From Lachnospiraceae bacterium (lineage in GTDB: Bacteria > Bacillota > Clostridia > Lachnospirales > Lachnospiraceae), in the NCBI GenBank assembly GCA_029008875.1, contig JAQXJP010000035.1:1-64000 (forward strand): DNA of 64,000 bases, written 5' to 3'. The position numbers were made by a program, and so were the translations under genes. The notes below the pieces were generated by a model. That model was not told the origin of the DNA, did no database searches, and saw only the letters and a program-made list of their open reading frames with translations. Shown here piece by piece: positions 44,552 through 54,076 of this stretch. Within the stretch, counting starts at the first letter, position 1; each line of letters begins with the position of its first letter.

Positions 44552-45169
44552 ATGAGAAAAGCTATGACTATTTTGTATGAAGTGTACGATAATTTGTATG
44601 TAAACCTGACCAACCGCTGTCCCTGCAATTGTACCTTCTGTCTTCGCCAGACCAGAGATTCCATGGATGCTAAGCAACATTCCCTGTGGTTGGAGCATGA
44701 GCCCACCGTGGATGAGGTCAAGGACGAGTTTCGGAAGTTTGACATGAGCAAATACAAGGAATTGGTATTCTGCGGATTTGGTGAACCCACCGAGCGGCTG
44801 GATGCCCTGTTGGAGCTTGCAGCCTTTGTCAAGCAAAATTATGGGAAGCCAATCCGTGTCAACACCAACGGGCTGGCCAATCTGATCTGGGAGAGGGATG
44901 TCACTCCGGAGTTTGCCGGGCTTGTGGACACCGTCTCCATCAGCCTGAACACTCCCAATGCCGAAAAATATCATTCCCTGGTGCGCAGCAAGTTCGGCGA
45001 CATTTCCTTCGATGCCATGCTCACCTTTGCCCGGGACGTTCGCCGGTTTGTGCCCAATGTGGTCCTGTCCACCGTTGCAACCACTCTGACCGAAGAGGAA
45101 GAGCAGGAATGCCAAAGCATCTGCGACGATTTGGGGGTAACCTACCGCATTCGCCCTTGGGAAGACTAA
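44552..45169 (+). CDS. TatD family-associated radical SAM protein
   Basis: 205 residues, short radical SAM enzyme. The 4Fe-4S motif is CPCNCTFC (CxxxCxxC, ~23-30), GFGEPTERLD is the GGE-like SAM strand and VNTNGLANLIW follows. This family is normally encoded next to TatD nucleases; no TatD is seen here. Reaction unknown. Confidence 0.82.
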   Translation: MRKAMTILYEVYDNLYVNLTNRCPCNCTFCLRQTRDSMDAKQHSLWLEHEPTVDEVKDEFRKFDMSKYKELVFCGFGEPTERLDALLELAAFVKQNYGKPIRVNTNGLANLIWERDVTPEFAGLVDTVSISLNTPNAEKYHSLVRSKFGDISFDAMLTFARDVRRFVPNVVLSTVATTLTEEEEQECQSICDDLGVTYRIRPWED

Positions 45170-45188
45170 ATGAATGTGAGGTTTTAAG

Positions 45189-45959
45189 ATGAACCATTTG
45201 CAAGATAAAACCGAGAAGCCGCGGAAGAAAAAGCATCTGACTTCCCTGCTCATCACACTGGTTTTGGTGGCGATCATTCTCTGCTACGCCACGGAAGCCT
45301 ACCTGAGGCACTATTATCACGCCCTGGATACGGCGGTGGCTGCCACTGCAAGTGATGAGACGGTGACCGTGACAAACCCTGACGGCGATACCTACTACTT
45401 TATCCCATCCGACATAAGGGCCGGGCTAATCTTCTACTCCGGCGGAAAGGTGGAGTACACCGCCTATGCACCTCTTATGCATAAGCTGGCAGAAAACGGA
45501 ATTCTGTGTGTTCTCCCCCACCTCACCGGCAATTTGGCAATCCTGGACGGGAATGCTGCGGATGGCTACATGGAAGAATACCCGGAAGTGGAAAACTGGT
45601 ACGTGGGTGGCCACTCCCTGGGCGGTGTTGCCGCAAGCCGTTACGCCGACAAACATTCCGATTCCCTGTCCGGTCTGATTCTGCTGGCCTCCTATTCCAC
45701 CCGGGACTTATCCGACAGCGGGCTGAATGTAATCTCCGTCTACGGTTCCGAGGATTGCATTCTGGACATGGACCAATATGAGAAGGCAAGGCAAAATCTC
45801 CCCCCGGATTTCCGGGAATATGTCATAGATGGAGGTATCCATGCATACTTTGGCAACTACGGGGAACAGAAAGGGGACAAAACCCCTTCCATCTCACGGG
45901 AGGAACAGCAGGACACCACGGTGGACTACATCCTGTACTCCATGAATCCGGAGGAATGA
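45189..45959 (+). CDS. Membrane-anchored alpha/beta hydrolase (right counterpart)
   Basis: 256 residues with an N-terminal anchor (~18-36) and the same catalytic layout as 20076-20834: GLIFYSGGKVEYTAYAPLMH, nucleophile VGGHSLGGVAASRY, SVYGSEDCILD and VIDGGIHAYFGNYGEQKGD. The two proteins are obvious homologues with different codon use. 19 bases after the radical SAM gene. Confidence 0.86.
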   Translation: MNHLQDKTEKPRKKKHLTSLLITLVLVAIILCYATEAYLRHYYHALDTAVAATASDETVTVTNPDGDTYYFIPSDIRAGLIFYSGGKVEYTAYAPLMHKLAENGILCVLPHLTGNLAILDGNAADGYMEEYPEVENWYVGGHSLGGVAASRYADKHSDSLSGLILLASYSTRDLSDSGLNVISVYGSEDCILDMDQYEKARQNLPPDFREYVIDGGIHAYFGNYGEQKGDKTPSISREEQQDTTVDYILYSMNPEE

Positions 45960-45991
45960 GATGTCGTGACATACCATGTCAATCCATACAC

Positions 45992-46042
45992 AAAAACGGG
46001 GCCCCCGCTGTGAACAATCACATCAGGGCGCCCCGCTTTTTT
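45992..46042. terminator. Bidirectional intrinsic terminator
   Basis: AAAAACGGGGCGCCC-like arms (ACGGGGCCCCCG... and GGGCGCCCCGCTTTTTT) between the convergent hydrolase and GGDEF-EAL genes. Confidence 0.75.
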
Positions 46043-46071
46043 GCGTTTCGGTCTGTTTTCCTTGATTTCCC

Positions 46072-48717
46072 TTACAGATACTTCGCCTCGAAATCCTCAA
46101 GCTTCATGGGCTTGCTAAAATAGTAGCCCTGTATCATCTCAATATTCATCGCTTTGATCAAACGATACTGTGCCGTGTCTTCCACGCCTTCCGTGCAGAT
46201 GGACAGACCCAGGGTTCTGGCCAACTCCGCAACCATCTTCACAAATGCGTCGGAGAAATCGTCCTCCGCGATATGCTCGATGAAACAACGGTCAATCTTG
46301 ATAATATCGATGGGCATCTCCCGAATATGATTGAGGGAGGAATAGCCCGTGCCAAAATCATCCAACGCCACGCGAACCCCCAGGGATTTGAGTCGGCTCA
46401 AAATCTTCTTCATCCGATCCATATCGTTGATTGCCAGACTCTCCGTCACCTCCAAGGTCAAATTGCGGGGATTGATTCTGGTCTCATCCAATACCTTTTG
46501 CACCTTCTTGACAATATCGTTCTGAAGGAGCTGCACCACGGACAAATTGACGTTGACCTTGTACTCCGGGTGTCCCATCTCGTTCCAATAGCGGCACCTC
46601 TTGGCGGCCTCATACAACACGAAATCTCCGATTGGATTGATCAATCCCAGATACTCTGCCAGCGGGATGAAATCCTCCGGGGAGATGAAGCCCATCTCCG
46701 TGGAATTCCACCGAATCAAAGCCTCCGCGCCGCAACACGGATCTCCCTCCTTGGTGATATCCACAATCGGCTGATAGTACACCTCGAACTCCCGGCAGGC
46801 ATCCAGAGTTGCCTTACGCATATTCTTCTCCAGATCGAGACGCTTGTGCGCCAGGTTTTCGTCCTTGCCATTGTAATATTCGACCCTGTTTTTGCCTTCC
46901 TTCTTCGCGGAAAAAAGCGCCATATCCGCCTTGCGAATCAGGTCATCCACGGAATTTCCGTCGTTGGGGAAACACACAACGCCCATACTCATGGTGCAAT
47001 AATAGTCCTCCCCCTTGAGGAACCATGGTTTTGTAAATATGCTCTGTATCTCCTTGCAGATGTTCTCCAGCACGAACTTTTTCGTATCCGGGACAATGAC
47101 GATAAACTCATCGCCGCCCATGCGGTAACAACTGCTCTCAATACCATCAATCCGCTGCAGGCTGTGGGAGATTGCCTTCAGCAACACATCCCCATACTGA
47201 TGTCCCAAACCATCATTGATGTGTTTGAAATCATCCAGGTCGATGTACAAGAGCGCCCCTTCACCTCCGCCGGCCTCCACCTGGCGAATGTAGTTCTCCA
47301 AATCCTGTTCGCACTTCATGCGATTGTAAAGTCCGGTTAGGAAATCATTGTTGGCCTGGCTCTCAATCTTTTTCTGATAGACCTTCTTGTCGGTGATATC
47401 ATAGCTGGTGCACAGAAGCACCTTGCGCCCATCCACCCAGCTGATCATAATCTTGTGAATGTCCATCCAGCGGTCTTCCTCCGCGGAGTATACCTCCTCG
47501 AACACATTCACATTGCGAAGCTCACGCTCGGAAAAAAGCAACTCGTTCATCTTGCCGGAACTGATGGTATTTGCAAACAATTCCTTGAACTTTTGGTTGG
47601 TGTACAGCAGGCTCTTGTGCTCCGGATCCAGCACGTAAATTCCGCATCCCACATTCTCCAGAATGGCTTCCAGGGATGCGTAAGAGCTTGCCAGGGAATT
47701 CTTGGCAATTCGCTTGGAGAGGATGCCCTGCACGATTCGCTTCACGTCATTGATAAACTCGATATCGCGCACATCCCACACCCTTTCCAGCCCAATCATG
47801 TAAAAGCACAGATACATCAACGAATTGTTGTTGACTTCTATTGGCTGGAAGACTGCTGCCGTGGTGTAGTTTTCAGCAAAATACTCGGAAAACGAAAGGG
47901 TCAAATGGGAATCCGAGGACAACAGATAAGGCTTTCCGGTGAAGAAAGGAAGCGTGGATTTGCTGCGCTGCTGAAACTCGGCGATGCGATACCAGTCCTT
48001 GTTCTGTGCATATTCACAGATCATGTCCACCGTCTCGTGGTCCGCGTTCTCTCTGAGCAGACAAGCCCCGGAGATATTCAGACAATTGCAGGTCAATTTG
48101 AGAATGTCATCCACGATTTTGCCGAATCCGTTTTCCGATTCCAACATGGTCAAAATCTGGGTCATGGTCTGGGAACGAGCCAGCTGAACCTCCATATCCT
48201 GCTTGGAAGCCACGCTCTTTTGCATTGCCTCCTCTGCAATCAGCTCATCCAGTTTCACCGCGAACAGCATCTTGGAGAAGTACTCCAGAAACTCCAGCGA
48301 GCGGTAAAAGCCCTCCTCGGTGGTGGTCATCATGTAGTCCGGAATCTCATCCTCCTCCGTGACCGCATCCTGAATGATTGCGGTGGCACACCAGATAATC
48401 TGCGTTCTGCCTCCCACATTGGTGGAAACCCCGCACATCTTGAGAAACTTATCCGGGAACATCTCCTCCTGGATATGCTCCACCGAATTGGACGACAGAC
48501 GCACGAGAAGCGACATGTACGCATTCTCCCCCACGTATTTGCGCAGGAAATTGCGCTCCTCCTCACTTCCGTAGTGATCCGTCAACACCCCATCGTCCAG
48601 ACCGATACATACGAGATATATTCTGTTAGCTTTACAGAACTGCCCCTGAAATCGTTGCAAAATATCTACATCAATCAATCCTGATGCAATATTGTCCTGT
48701 TTGTCCGCAGTTGTCAT
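46072..48717 (-). CDS. GGDEF-EAL cyclic-di-GMP protein with sensory N-terminus
   Basis: 881 residues, no clear membrane segment. An N-terminal region (~10-170) resembles a sensory domain, ~190-345 looks GAF-like, ~355-450 is a PAS domain (CGIYVLDPEHKSLLYTNQKF), ~455-620 the GGDEF cyclase domain with an intact YRMGGDEFIVIV, and ~640-881 the EAL phosphodiesterase domain with EALIRWN, DDFGTGYSSL and KIDRCFI. Both catalytic motifs are intact, so it may make and break cyclic di-GMP depending on signal. 3 bases after the methyltransferase gene. Confidence 0.88.
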   Translation of the reverse strand: MTTADKQDNIASGLIDVDILQRFQGQFCKANRIYLVCIGLDDGVLTDHYGSEEERNFLRKYVGENAYMSLLVRLSSNSVEHIQEEMFPDKFLKMCGVSTNVGGRTQIIWCATAIIQDAVTEEDEIPDYMMTTTEEGFYRSLEFLEYFSKMLFAVKLDELIAEEAMQKSVASKQDMEVQLARSQTMTQILTMLESENGFGKIVDDILKLTCNCLNISGACLLRENADHETVDMICEYAQNKDWYRIAEFQQRSKSTLPFFTGKPYLLSSDSHLTLSFSEYFAENYTTAAVFQPIEVNNNSLMYLCFYMIGLERVWDVRDIEFINDVKRIVQGILSKRIAKNSLASSYASLEAILENVGCGIYVLDPEHKSLLYTNQKFKELFANTISSGKMNELLFSERELRNVNVFEEVYSAEEDRWMDIHKIMISWVDGRKVLLCTSYDITDKKVYQKKIESQANNDFLTGLYNRMKCEQDLENYIRQVEAGGGEGALLYIDLDDFKHINDGLGHQYGDVLLKAISHSLQRIDGIESSCYRMGGDEFIVIVPDTKKFVLENICKEIQSIFTKPWFLKGEDYYCTMSMGVVCFPNDGNSVDDLIRKADMALFSAKKEGKNRVEYYNGKDENLAHKRLDLEKNMRKATLDACREFEVYYQPIVDITKEGDPCCGAEALIRWNSTEMGFISPEDFIPLAEYLGLINPIGDFVLYEAAKRCRYWNEMGHPEYKVNVNLSVVQLLQNDIVKKVQKVLDETRINPRNLTLEVTESLAINDMDRMKKILSRLKSLGVRVALDDFGTGYSSLNHIREMPIDIIKIDRCFIEHIAEDDFSDAFVKMVAELARTLGLSICTEGVEDTAQYRLIKAMNIEMIQGYYFSKPMKLEDFEAKYL

Positions 48718-48720
48718 CTC

Positions 48721-50199
48721 TTATCCCTTCACTCCCAAAATCATTAAATAAAATTGCCCCTTACTCTGCATCAGGGTCTCCTGAAGCAAAGTAAATTCTT
48801 TATGAAAACGCAATTGTTTTTTTACAAACCCAATTTCGTTTGTGTACATAATTACTACCCCATTGTCTTTCAAAAGCTCTGGCGCCTTCCGGAAGAAATC
48901 GGAATACAACGCCTCCATCTCTTCCTTCGTCTTTTTGCCCCGCACGGGCATATTGGTAATCATCTCATCAAAGAGATAATCATGGGTGAAATCAAAAAAA
49001 TCCCTGTGAATAAAATTGATGGCAACGCCGGCCAAAGCCGCGTTCTCTCTCCCCATCTCAATGGCATCCCCAAAGATGTCCGTAGCGTACATATCCCCCG
49101 CCTGCACTGCCCTGGTGCGCTCGATCAGCATGGTGCCGACCCCACAGAACGGGTCCATGACCTGAGCATTTTCCCTCAGGTACGGGCGGGCCAATTCCAT
49201 AATCAAGGCCGCCGTCGCCGGGTGGATGGATGTCGAGATGGCATTCCTTCGGTATGTGAATCGCCGATCCTTAAGTGTAAAGCACTTCACACAGGGAAAC
49301 AGCTTTCCCTCCTTGTTGGCAACCAACCGGATCTCAATCTCATAGTCCGTGGTGGAGTTGACCAGCGCTCCCCCAGAGCTACGCTCCAGCCACGCCGCAA
49401 ACTTCTTGCAAAAAGCACTGCGCTCAGAAAGTGTCATATCGCTCCTGCATTCCACACGGAAATAATATGCCCCATCCCCCTCGTGCAGTTCACGCAACAA
49501 ATCCAAAAGTCCGGCCTCAAGGACGCTCTCCGCTGCCTCCCGCGGATCCGGCTCCACAAACGCCTGTCCCTCCAGCGGGAACAGTATCTCCCGGTAAGTC
49601 CGAAGCTTCTCCAATTGCTCCATGGAATCACAGATTGCGCTGACACCCAACGGATGAATCCGCGTCTCCATATCCGGGATTCCTCTCCTCACCACCTCCC
49701 GGTGAATGCGGTTGGTGACCAGTATCACCTCCCGCTTTCCCTTCATGGAAAAGGTATGGCGGGATATGCCCTCGTAGCGAATGATAATCTTGCGGAGTGC
49801 CCGAAGTTCCTCCTCCACATGCTTGCGATTCTCCTCGCTCACGGGCGTCTGTTCCAGCTCTTTGACCCGGGCCCAAAACTGTGGCAGTTTATCCTCCACG
49901 TCGAGTTTTCCCAGCGCTTCCAGATAGGAACTCTTCACGAACAAGGTCTGCTCCCTGTTGTACCCATCCCAGAGTGCCTCCGCTGCAGGCTGATATGAGA
50001 TATCCCCCAGTAACAGGGCGATATTTTTCCTTGTCTTGGCATCCTCATTCCCCAGGAAGCCAATCCACATAGCGTCGTCCGCCTCCACAATCTGCGCCAA
50101 TTTCCTGCAGGACTTCTCGTCCTTAATCAACTGCCTCAAATTGCTGAGATTCACCCGGATATTCTGTTGTTTTTGGAGTTCTTCGACTATTTTTTCCAT
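48721..50199 (-). CDS. THUMP/UPF0020-type RNA methyltransferase with helical N-terminal region
   Basis: 492 residues. Residues ~1-130 are alpha-helical with HEAT-like repeats (NIALLLGDISYQPAAEALWDG), ~150-290 a THUMP-like RNA-binding region and ~300-492 a class I methyltransferase with SAM site VMDPFCGVGTMLIE. The catalytic NPPY motif is replaced by ITNMPVRGKK, as in some Trm14/RlmL relatives. Likely modifies guanine N2 in tRNA or rRNA; exact base unknown. Confidence 0.78.
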   Translation of the reverse strand: MEKIVEELQKQQNIRVNLSNLRQLIKDEKSCRKLAQIVEADDAMWIGFLGNEDAKTRKNIALLLGDISYQPAAEALWDGYNREQTLFVKSSYLEALGKLDVEDKLPQFWARVKELEQTPVSEENRKHVEEELRALRKIIIRYEGISRHTFSMKGKREVILVTNRIHREVVRRGIPDMETRIHPLGVSAICDSMEQLEKLRTYREILFPLEGQAFVEPDPREAAESVLEAGLLDLLRELHEGDGAYYFRVECRSDMTLSERSAFCKKFAAWLERSSGGALVNSTTDYEIEIRLVANKEGKLFPCVKCFTLKDRRFTYRRNAISTSIHPATAALIMELARPYLRENAQVMDPFCGVGTMLIERTRAVQAGDMYATDIFGDAIEMGRENAALAGVAINFIHRDFFDFTHDYLFDEMITNMPVRGKKTKEEMEALYSDFFRKAPELLKDNGVVIMYTNEIGFVKKQLRFHKEFTLLQETLMQSKGQFYLMILGVKG

Positions 50200-50312
50200 A
50201 TAGCCCTATTGTAAAGGTTTTACGTCTCTTTTTCAATGCCATTTTCGTCGATATCTGTCAACAATCGGCCCCCACAACAGTCCGCAGTTCATCCGGCTCG
50301 CCGGCCCGCAAA

Positions 50313-50346
50313 CAAAAACAGAGGCTCCGTTTCCGAAGCCTCTGTG
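50313..50346 (-). terminator. Intrinsic terminator after ilvE
   Basis: Minus-strand stem ACAGAGGCT / AGCCTCTGT with TTTTTG tail. Confidence 0.85.
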
Positions 50347-50374
50347 AGAAAATTAATGAAATTTGCTTTTTTCG

Positions 50375-51400
50375 TTACAGAATTTCGTGAACCCAGCCTT
50401 CCGGTCCCTCGATGGTGCCCATCTGAATACCGGTCAAGGTGTCATACAACTTCTTGGTGTAAGGTCCCATCTCTTCCATTCCGCTGGGGAAACAGATCTC
50501 CTCGCCGTGGTCGTACACCTTACCCACCGGTGAGATTACTGCTGCGGTTCCGCAAAGTCCGCACTCTGCGAAATCCTTCAGTTCCTCGAAGCGAACCGGT
50601 CTGTGCTCCACGGTCATACCACAGTACTTCTCCGCAACAACCATGAGGGAGCGGCGAGTGATGGAAGGCAGAATACTGTCGGACTTGGGAGTTACGAATT
50701 TTCCGTCCTTGGTCACGAACAGGAAGTTTGCCCCGCCGGTCTCTTCCACGTAGGTTCTGCTGGCCGGATCCAGGTACATATTCTCGTCGAATCCCTTCTC
50801 ATGGGCATCCACAATTGCGTGGAGACTCATGGCATAATTCAAGCCGGCCTTGATATGTCCGGTTCCGTGAGGCGCTGCACGGTCAAAGTCCGATACGCGG
50901 ATGGTAAGCGGCTTGGCTCCGCCCTTGAAGTACGGTCCCACCGGAGTTACAAAGATACGGAACTGGTACTCTGTCGCCGGCTTCACACCGATAACCGGGT
51001 TTGTGGCGATCATGTATGGGCGGATGTAAAGGGTTGCACCGGAACCGAAGGGCGGCACCCATGCGGCGTTTGCCTTCACAACCTCCTCCACTGCTTTTAC
51101 GAAACGGTCCTCCGGAAATACCGGCATCTCCAGTCTCTCACAGGAATGCTTCATGCGCTCTGCATTCAAATCCGGGCGGAAGCATACAATCTTTCCGTCC
51201 TCTGTTGTGTATGCTTTCAATCCCTCGAAGCAGGACTGGGAATACTGGAATACGCCCGCGCACTCATTCAATGTGATGTTGGCATCCGTGGTAATCTCGC
51301 CGTCATCCCATTTCCCGTCCTTGTAATTAGACACATAGCGGTAATCAGCAACCATATAGCTGAAACCCAGGTTCGCCCAATCAAGGTTCTTCTTCTCCAT
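50375..51400 (-). CDS. ilvE: Branched-chain amino acid aminotransferase
   Basis: 341 residues from MEKKNLDWANLGFSYM at 51400 (GGAGGAG 9 bases before it). PLP Lys region HGTGHIKAGLNYAMSL, substrate part YVEETGGANFLFVTKDG, and LCGTAAVISPVG. Class IV aminotransferase that makes or breaks Leu, Ile and Val. Single-gene unit. An ATAAC-N5-GTTAT palindrome lies 40 bases upstream (51441-51455). Confidence 0.93.
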   Translation of the reverse strand: MEKKNLDWANLGFSYMVADYRYVSNYKDGKWDDGEITTDANITLNECAGVFQYSQSCFEGLKAYTTEDGKIVCFRPDLNAERMKHSCERLEMPVFPEDRFVKAVEEVVKANAAWVPPFGSGATLYIRPYMIATNPVIGVKPATEYQFRIFVTPVGPYFKGGAKPLTIRVSDFDRAAPHGTGHIKAGLNYAMSLHAIVDAHEKGFDENMYLDPASRTYVEETGGANFLFVTKDGKFVTPKSDSILPSITRRSLMVVAEKYCGMTVEHRPVRFEELKDFAECGLCGTAAVISPVGKVYDHGEEICFPSGMEEMGPYTKKLYDTLTGIQMGTIEGPEGWVHEIL

Positions 51401-51576
51401 AATGTTCTCCTCCATCTATTCTCGCCAGTCATTTTATTGTATAACCCACTGTTATAGAAAACTGGTTTTATTATTTGATGTAATTCTAGTACAATCCTTT
51501 TCGTTTGTCTACATCTGCAATCTATTTTTACTATTGCAAAAAATTATAATGTCTATAACTTTTGCGATAGGACAGA

Positions 51577-53685
51577 TCAGATCATAACCCCGGATTTTTC
51601 TTTGCTGTGCTCAATCATCTCATTCAGTTTTGCAAAGGGCTTGCGCAGGAAGATTCCAATCAGGATAAACGCAATCCCATAGATTGCAAGGATCCCCATA
51701 TCTACCCAGTACTCTGCCCCGTACATTCCGCCCACGCAGGCTTTCAGAGCATCCATGCTGTACACGAAGGGGAGGAATTTGTAGATAGCCTGGTATACTG
51801 CCGGAAGCACCTCAATGGGGAACGTACATCCTGCACCTGCCACCTGGATGACCATGATGATAACGGCGATTGCCTCCCCCACATTGCCAAAGGCATAGGT
51901 CAGGGCGTACATAATCATGGTGAACACAAAGCTGATAACGGATGCCGCCAGCCAGAACAGGAACGGATGCACACACTGGATCCGGACAAAAAACAGATTT
52001 CCCAGCACGGCAATCAGCGCCTGGGCCTGTCCCACCAGATAAAAAGTGAGATACCTGCCGAAAAACTCATGCCACGGTTTCACCTGTTCCAGCCCCGGTT
52101 CCCTGATTACCTTGACATGTATCAGAGCCACCAGAATCAGGGCTCCCACCCAAAGTGCCAAAACGGTATAGAAGGGAGCCATGGCAGAACCATAGCTGGA
52201 AATCTCGTACATGGTGACCGTCTCCATCACAACCGGGGATGCCGCAAACTCTGCCACCGCCGCCGGGTCTGCCTGAAGTATGGAGGCTATTTCCTGATAA
52301 TCCGGGTCCTCAGCCAATGTCTGCAATCCGTCCATCACCTGACGTAGCCCGGTCTGCAGGCTTGCCACATAGTCCCTGGTCTCTGTCACGGCGGAGGTAG
52401 CACCCTCCAGCGTGTCCTCATAGGACTGCAGAGCCAGCGCTACATTGAAAAACTGATCGTCCATGCTTCCAAGCAAAATCTGTGCCTGAATCAACGCTTT
52501 TTCCACCTCGTAGACGCTGCTATCCAACGTGGGAGCCGTCTGGGAGTGAAAGTTCTCCTGTATTGTGGTCAGCTCATTGCCGATGGCTGTAAGCTCGTTA
52601 TTGATGGAGGTTGTGAGCCGATTCAGTTTCTCCTGGGTCAGGTTTGTATCTGTTTTCAGCTGTTCCACATCCCTCTCCAAATCTGATGTATCAATGGTGT
52701 CCCCCGGAGTGGGGACCAGGGAGTTAATCATATCCACGTAAGACAGCAGTGCATCTGCGGCGGAGCTCACATCCTCCACCCTGCCTCCCTCGAGGGACGC
52801 CAGGGTATTCAGTGTCTTCACTTTCTGCTGCAGGTTGTTGAGGCTGTCCCGGGCACTGTCGAGCGCAATATCGGTCATCACTGTGACCGTATCCACAGTC
52901 TGTGCCCCCGCCAGCACCGTCCCCTGCATTCCGGAAAGGGCGACGGAGCCACTGTCAATCACAGTCTCCAAATTTGGAATCAGAGATTGGGAGGAATCCA
53001 CCAGTTCTCCCGTGGATTCCGTGATTAACACGAATCCGTCCAAAATGCTGACGTAGGTGGTCAAATCCCGATCCACTTCCTCCATTCCCGCCAGCAGTGC
53101 AGACACCATGTCCGTCTCCTCCCCTTCCGACATGCCGGAGAAGGCGTTGCCGGTCTGGGAGAGCACCTCCGCCAGCGTGCTGATAAAGGAGGTGTTCACC
53201 TGCTGTTGCACCGTATTTTTCACCTTGGAAGTGATCTTGGTGGCAATCGCATTCTTCTTGCTGTTCTCATAATACAAAATCTTGGGATTCTCAGGATCTC
53301 CGCTCAAAAAGCTGATCATATCCACCGTGAAATCCTCCGGTATGATCAGAGCGGCATAATACTCCCCGCTGTACACTCCCGCCAGAGTCTCATCCCGGCT
53401 TTCCGCGAACACCCACCCGATGGTGGAATTCGCCTCCAGACCTCCGATGACGGAATCCCCAATATTGACTTGTACACTTCCAACAGAAACGCCCTGATCC
53501 TCCGAGTACACGGCAATCTTCATCTGGGAGGTCGCACTCTCCCCGTAGGGATCCCAGTTGGACAAAATGTTGAACCAGGCATAGAGCGCCGGGATGATTG
53601 AGAGTCCCATGATTATGACCAGAGCCACCACATTGGTGGACAATCTCTTTAGATCGGAGAGAAACACTCGAAATATCTGTCTCAT
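51577..53685 (-). CDS. YhgE/Pip-family membrane protein, third gene of operon
   Basis: 702 residues from MRQIFRVFLSDLKRL at 53685 (GGGGGAAGAG before it; the longer start lacks a site). One N-terminal helix (~18-40, ending WFNILSNWDPYG), ~450 residues of extracytoplasmic coiled coil, then five C-terminal helices with the ABC-2 permease look (GSAMAPFYTVLALWVGALILV). Proteins of this kind (YhgE, Pip, EsaA) serve as phage receptors or in type VII-like secretion. Overlaps the preceding small gene by 4 bases. Confidence 0.82.
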   Translation of the reverse strand: MRQIFRVFLSDLKRLSTNVVALVIIMGLSIIPALYAWFNILSNWDPYGESATSQMKIAVYSEDQGVSVGSVQVNIGDSVIGGLEANSTIGWVFAESRDETLAGVYSGEYYAALIIPEDFTVDMISFLSGDPENPKILYYENSKKNAIATKITSKVKNTVQQQVNTSFISTLAEVLSQTGNAFSGMSEGEETDMVSALLAGMEEVDRDLTTYVSILDGFVLITESTGELVDSSQSLIPNLETVIDSGSVALSGMQGTVLAGAQTVDTVTVMTDIALDSARDSLNNLQQKVKTLNTLASLEGGRVEDVSSAADALLSYVDMINSLVPTPGDTIDTSDLERDVEQLKTDTNLTQEKLNRLTTSINNELTAIGNELTTIQENFHSQTAPTLDSSVYEVEKALIQAQILLGSMDDQFFNVALALQSYEDTLEGATSAVTETRDYVASLQTGLRQVMDGLQTLAEDPDYQEIASILQADPAAVAEFAASPVVMETVTMYEISSYGSAMAPFYTVLALWVGALILVALIHVKVIREPGLEQVKPWHEFFGRYLTFYLVGQAQALIAVLGNLFFVRIQCVHPFLFWLAASVISFVFTMIMYALTYAFGNVGEAIAVIIMVIQVAGAGCTFPIEVLPAVYQAIYKFLPFVYSMDALKACVGGMYGAEYWVDMGILAIYGIAFILIGIFLRKPFAKLNEMIEHSKEKSGVMI

Positions 53686-54065
53686 TTCTCTTCCCCCTTT
53701 CGTTCCTTCCATCCGTCGAGGCGCTCTGTTGCCGCTATCACCCGCTCCTCCACATCATCGAAATCCAATAGGGAATCAAATCCATCCCGATTCCCGTTGA
53801 TCTCATTTATTTTTTCCTGCAGATTGTAATCCGCGTACTCAACCATGATCAGATAGACGGCAATCACAAAGAGACTCACAATCCAAAGCACCAGAAAGAT
53901 GGGTTTGGAACTGTCGGTGATAAACAGTAACGCAAGAAAAATCAAAGGGATAATCCACAGAAGGCGAATTCCCACCTTGATTTTTTTCTGGTTGCTTTCA
54001 TGCTGCTGTCTCTCATATTCCATAAGGCGATCATACATTTGCTGAACATCTTTTTTCTGCTTCAT
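53682..54065 (-). CDS. Small membrane protein between two YhgE/Pip genes
   Basis: 127 residues: a basic N-terminal helix (QQMYDRLMEYERQQHESNQKK), two membrane helices (~33-50 and ~58-75) and an acidic C-terminal helical part. Overlaps the next gene by 4 bases (ATGA) and is 11 bases after the previous one, so all three are one operon. I do not recognise the family. Confidence 0.75.
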   Translation of the reverse strand: MKQKKDVQQMYDRLMEYERQQHESNQKKIKVGIRLLWIIPLIFLALLFITDSSKPIFLVLWIVSLFVIAVYLIMVEYADYNLQEKINEINGNRDGFDSLLDFDDVEERVIAATERLDGWKERKGEEK

Positions 54066-54076
54066 TCCGTCTCCTC

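Noticed and set aside
51420-51560. T-box or leucine leader before ilvE
   Set aside because: No T-box sequence, specifier hairpin or Leu/Ile/Val-rich leader peptide could be found; only a short ATAAC-N5-GTTAT palindrome is visible.
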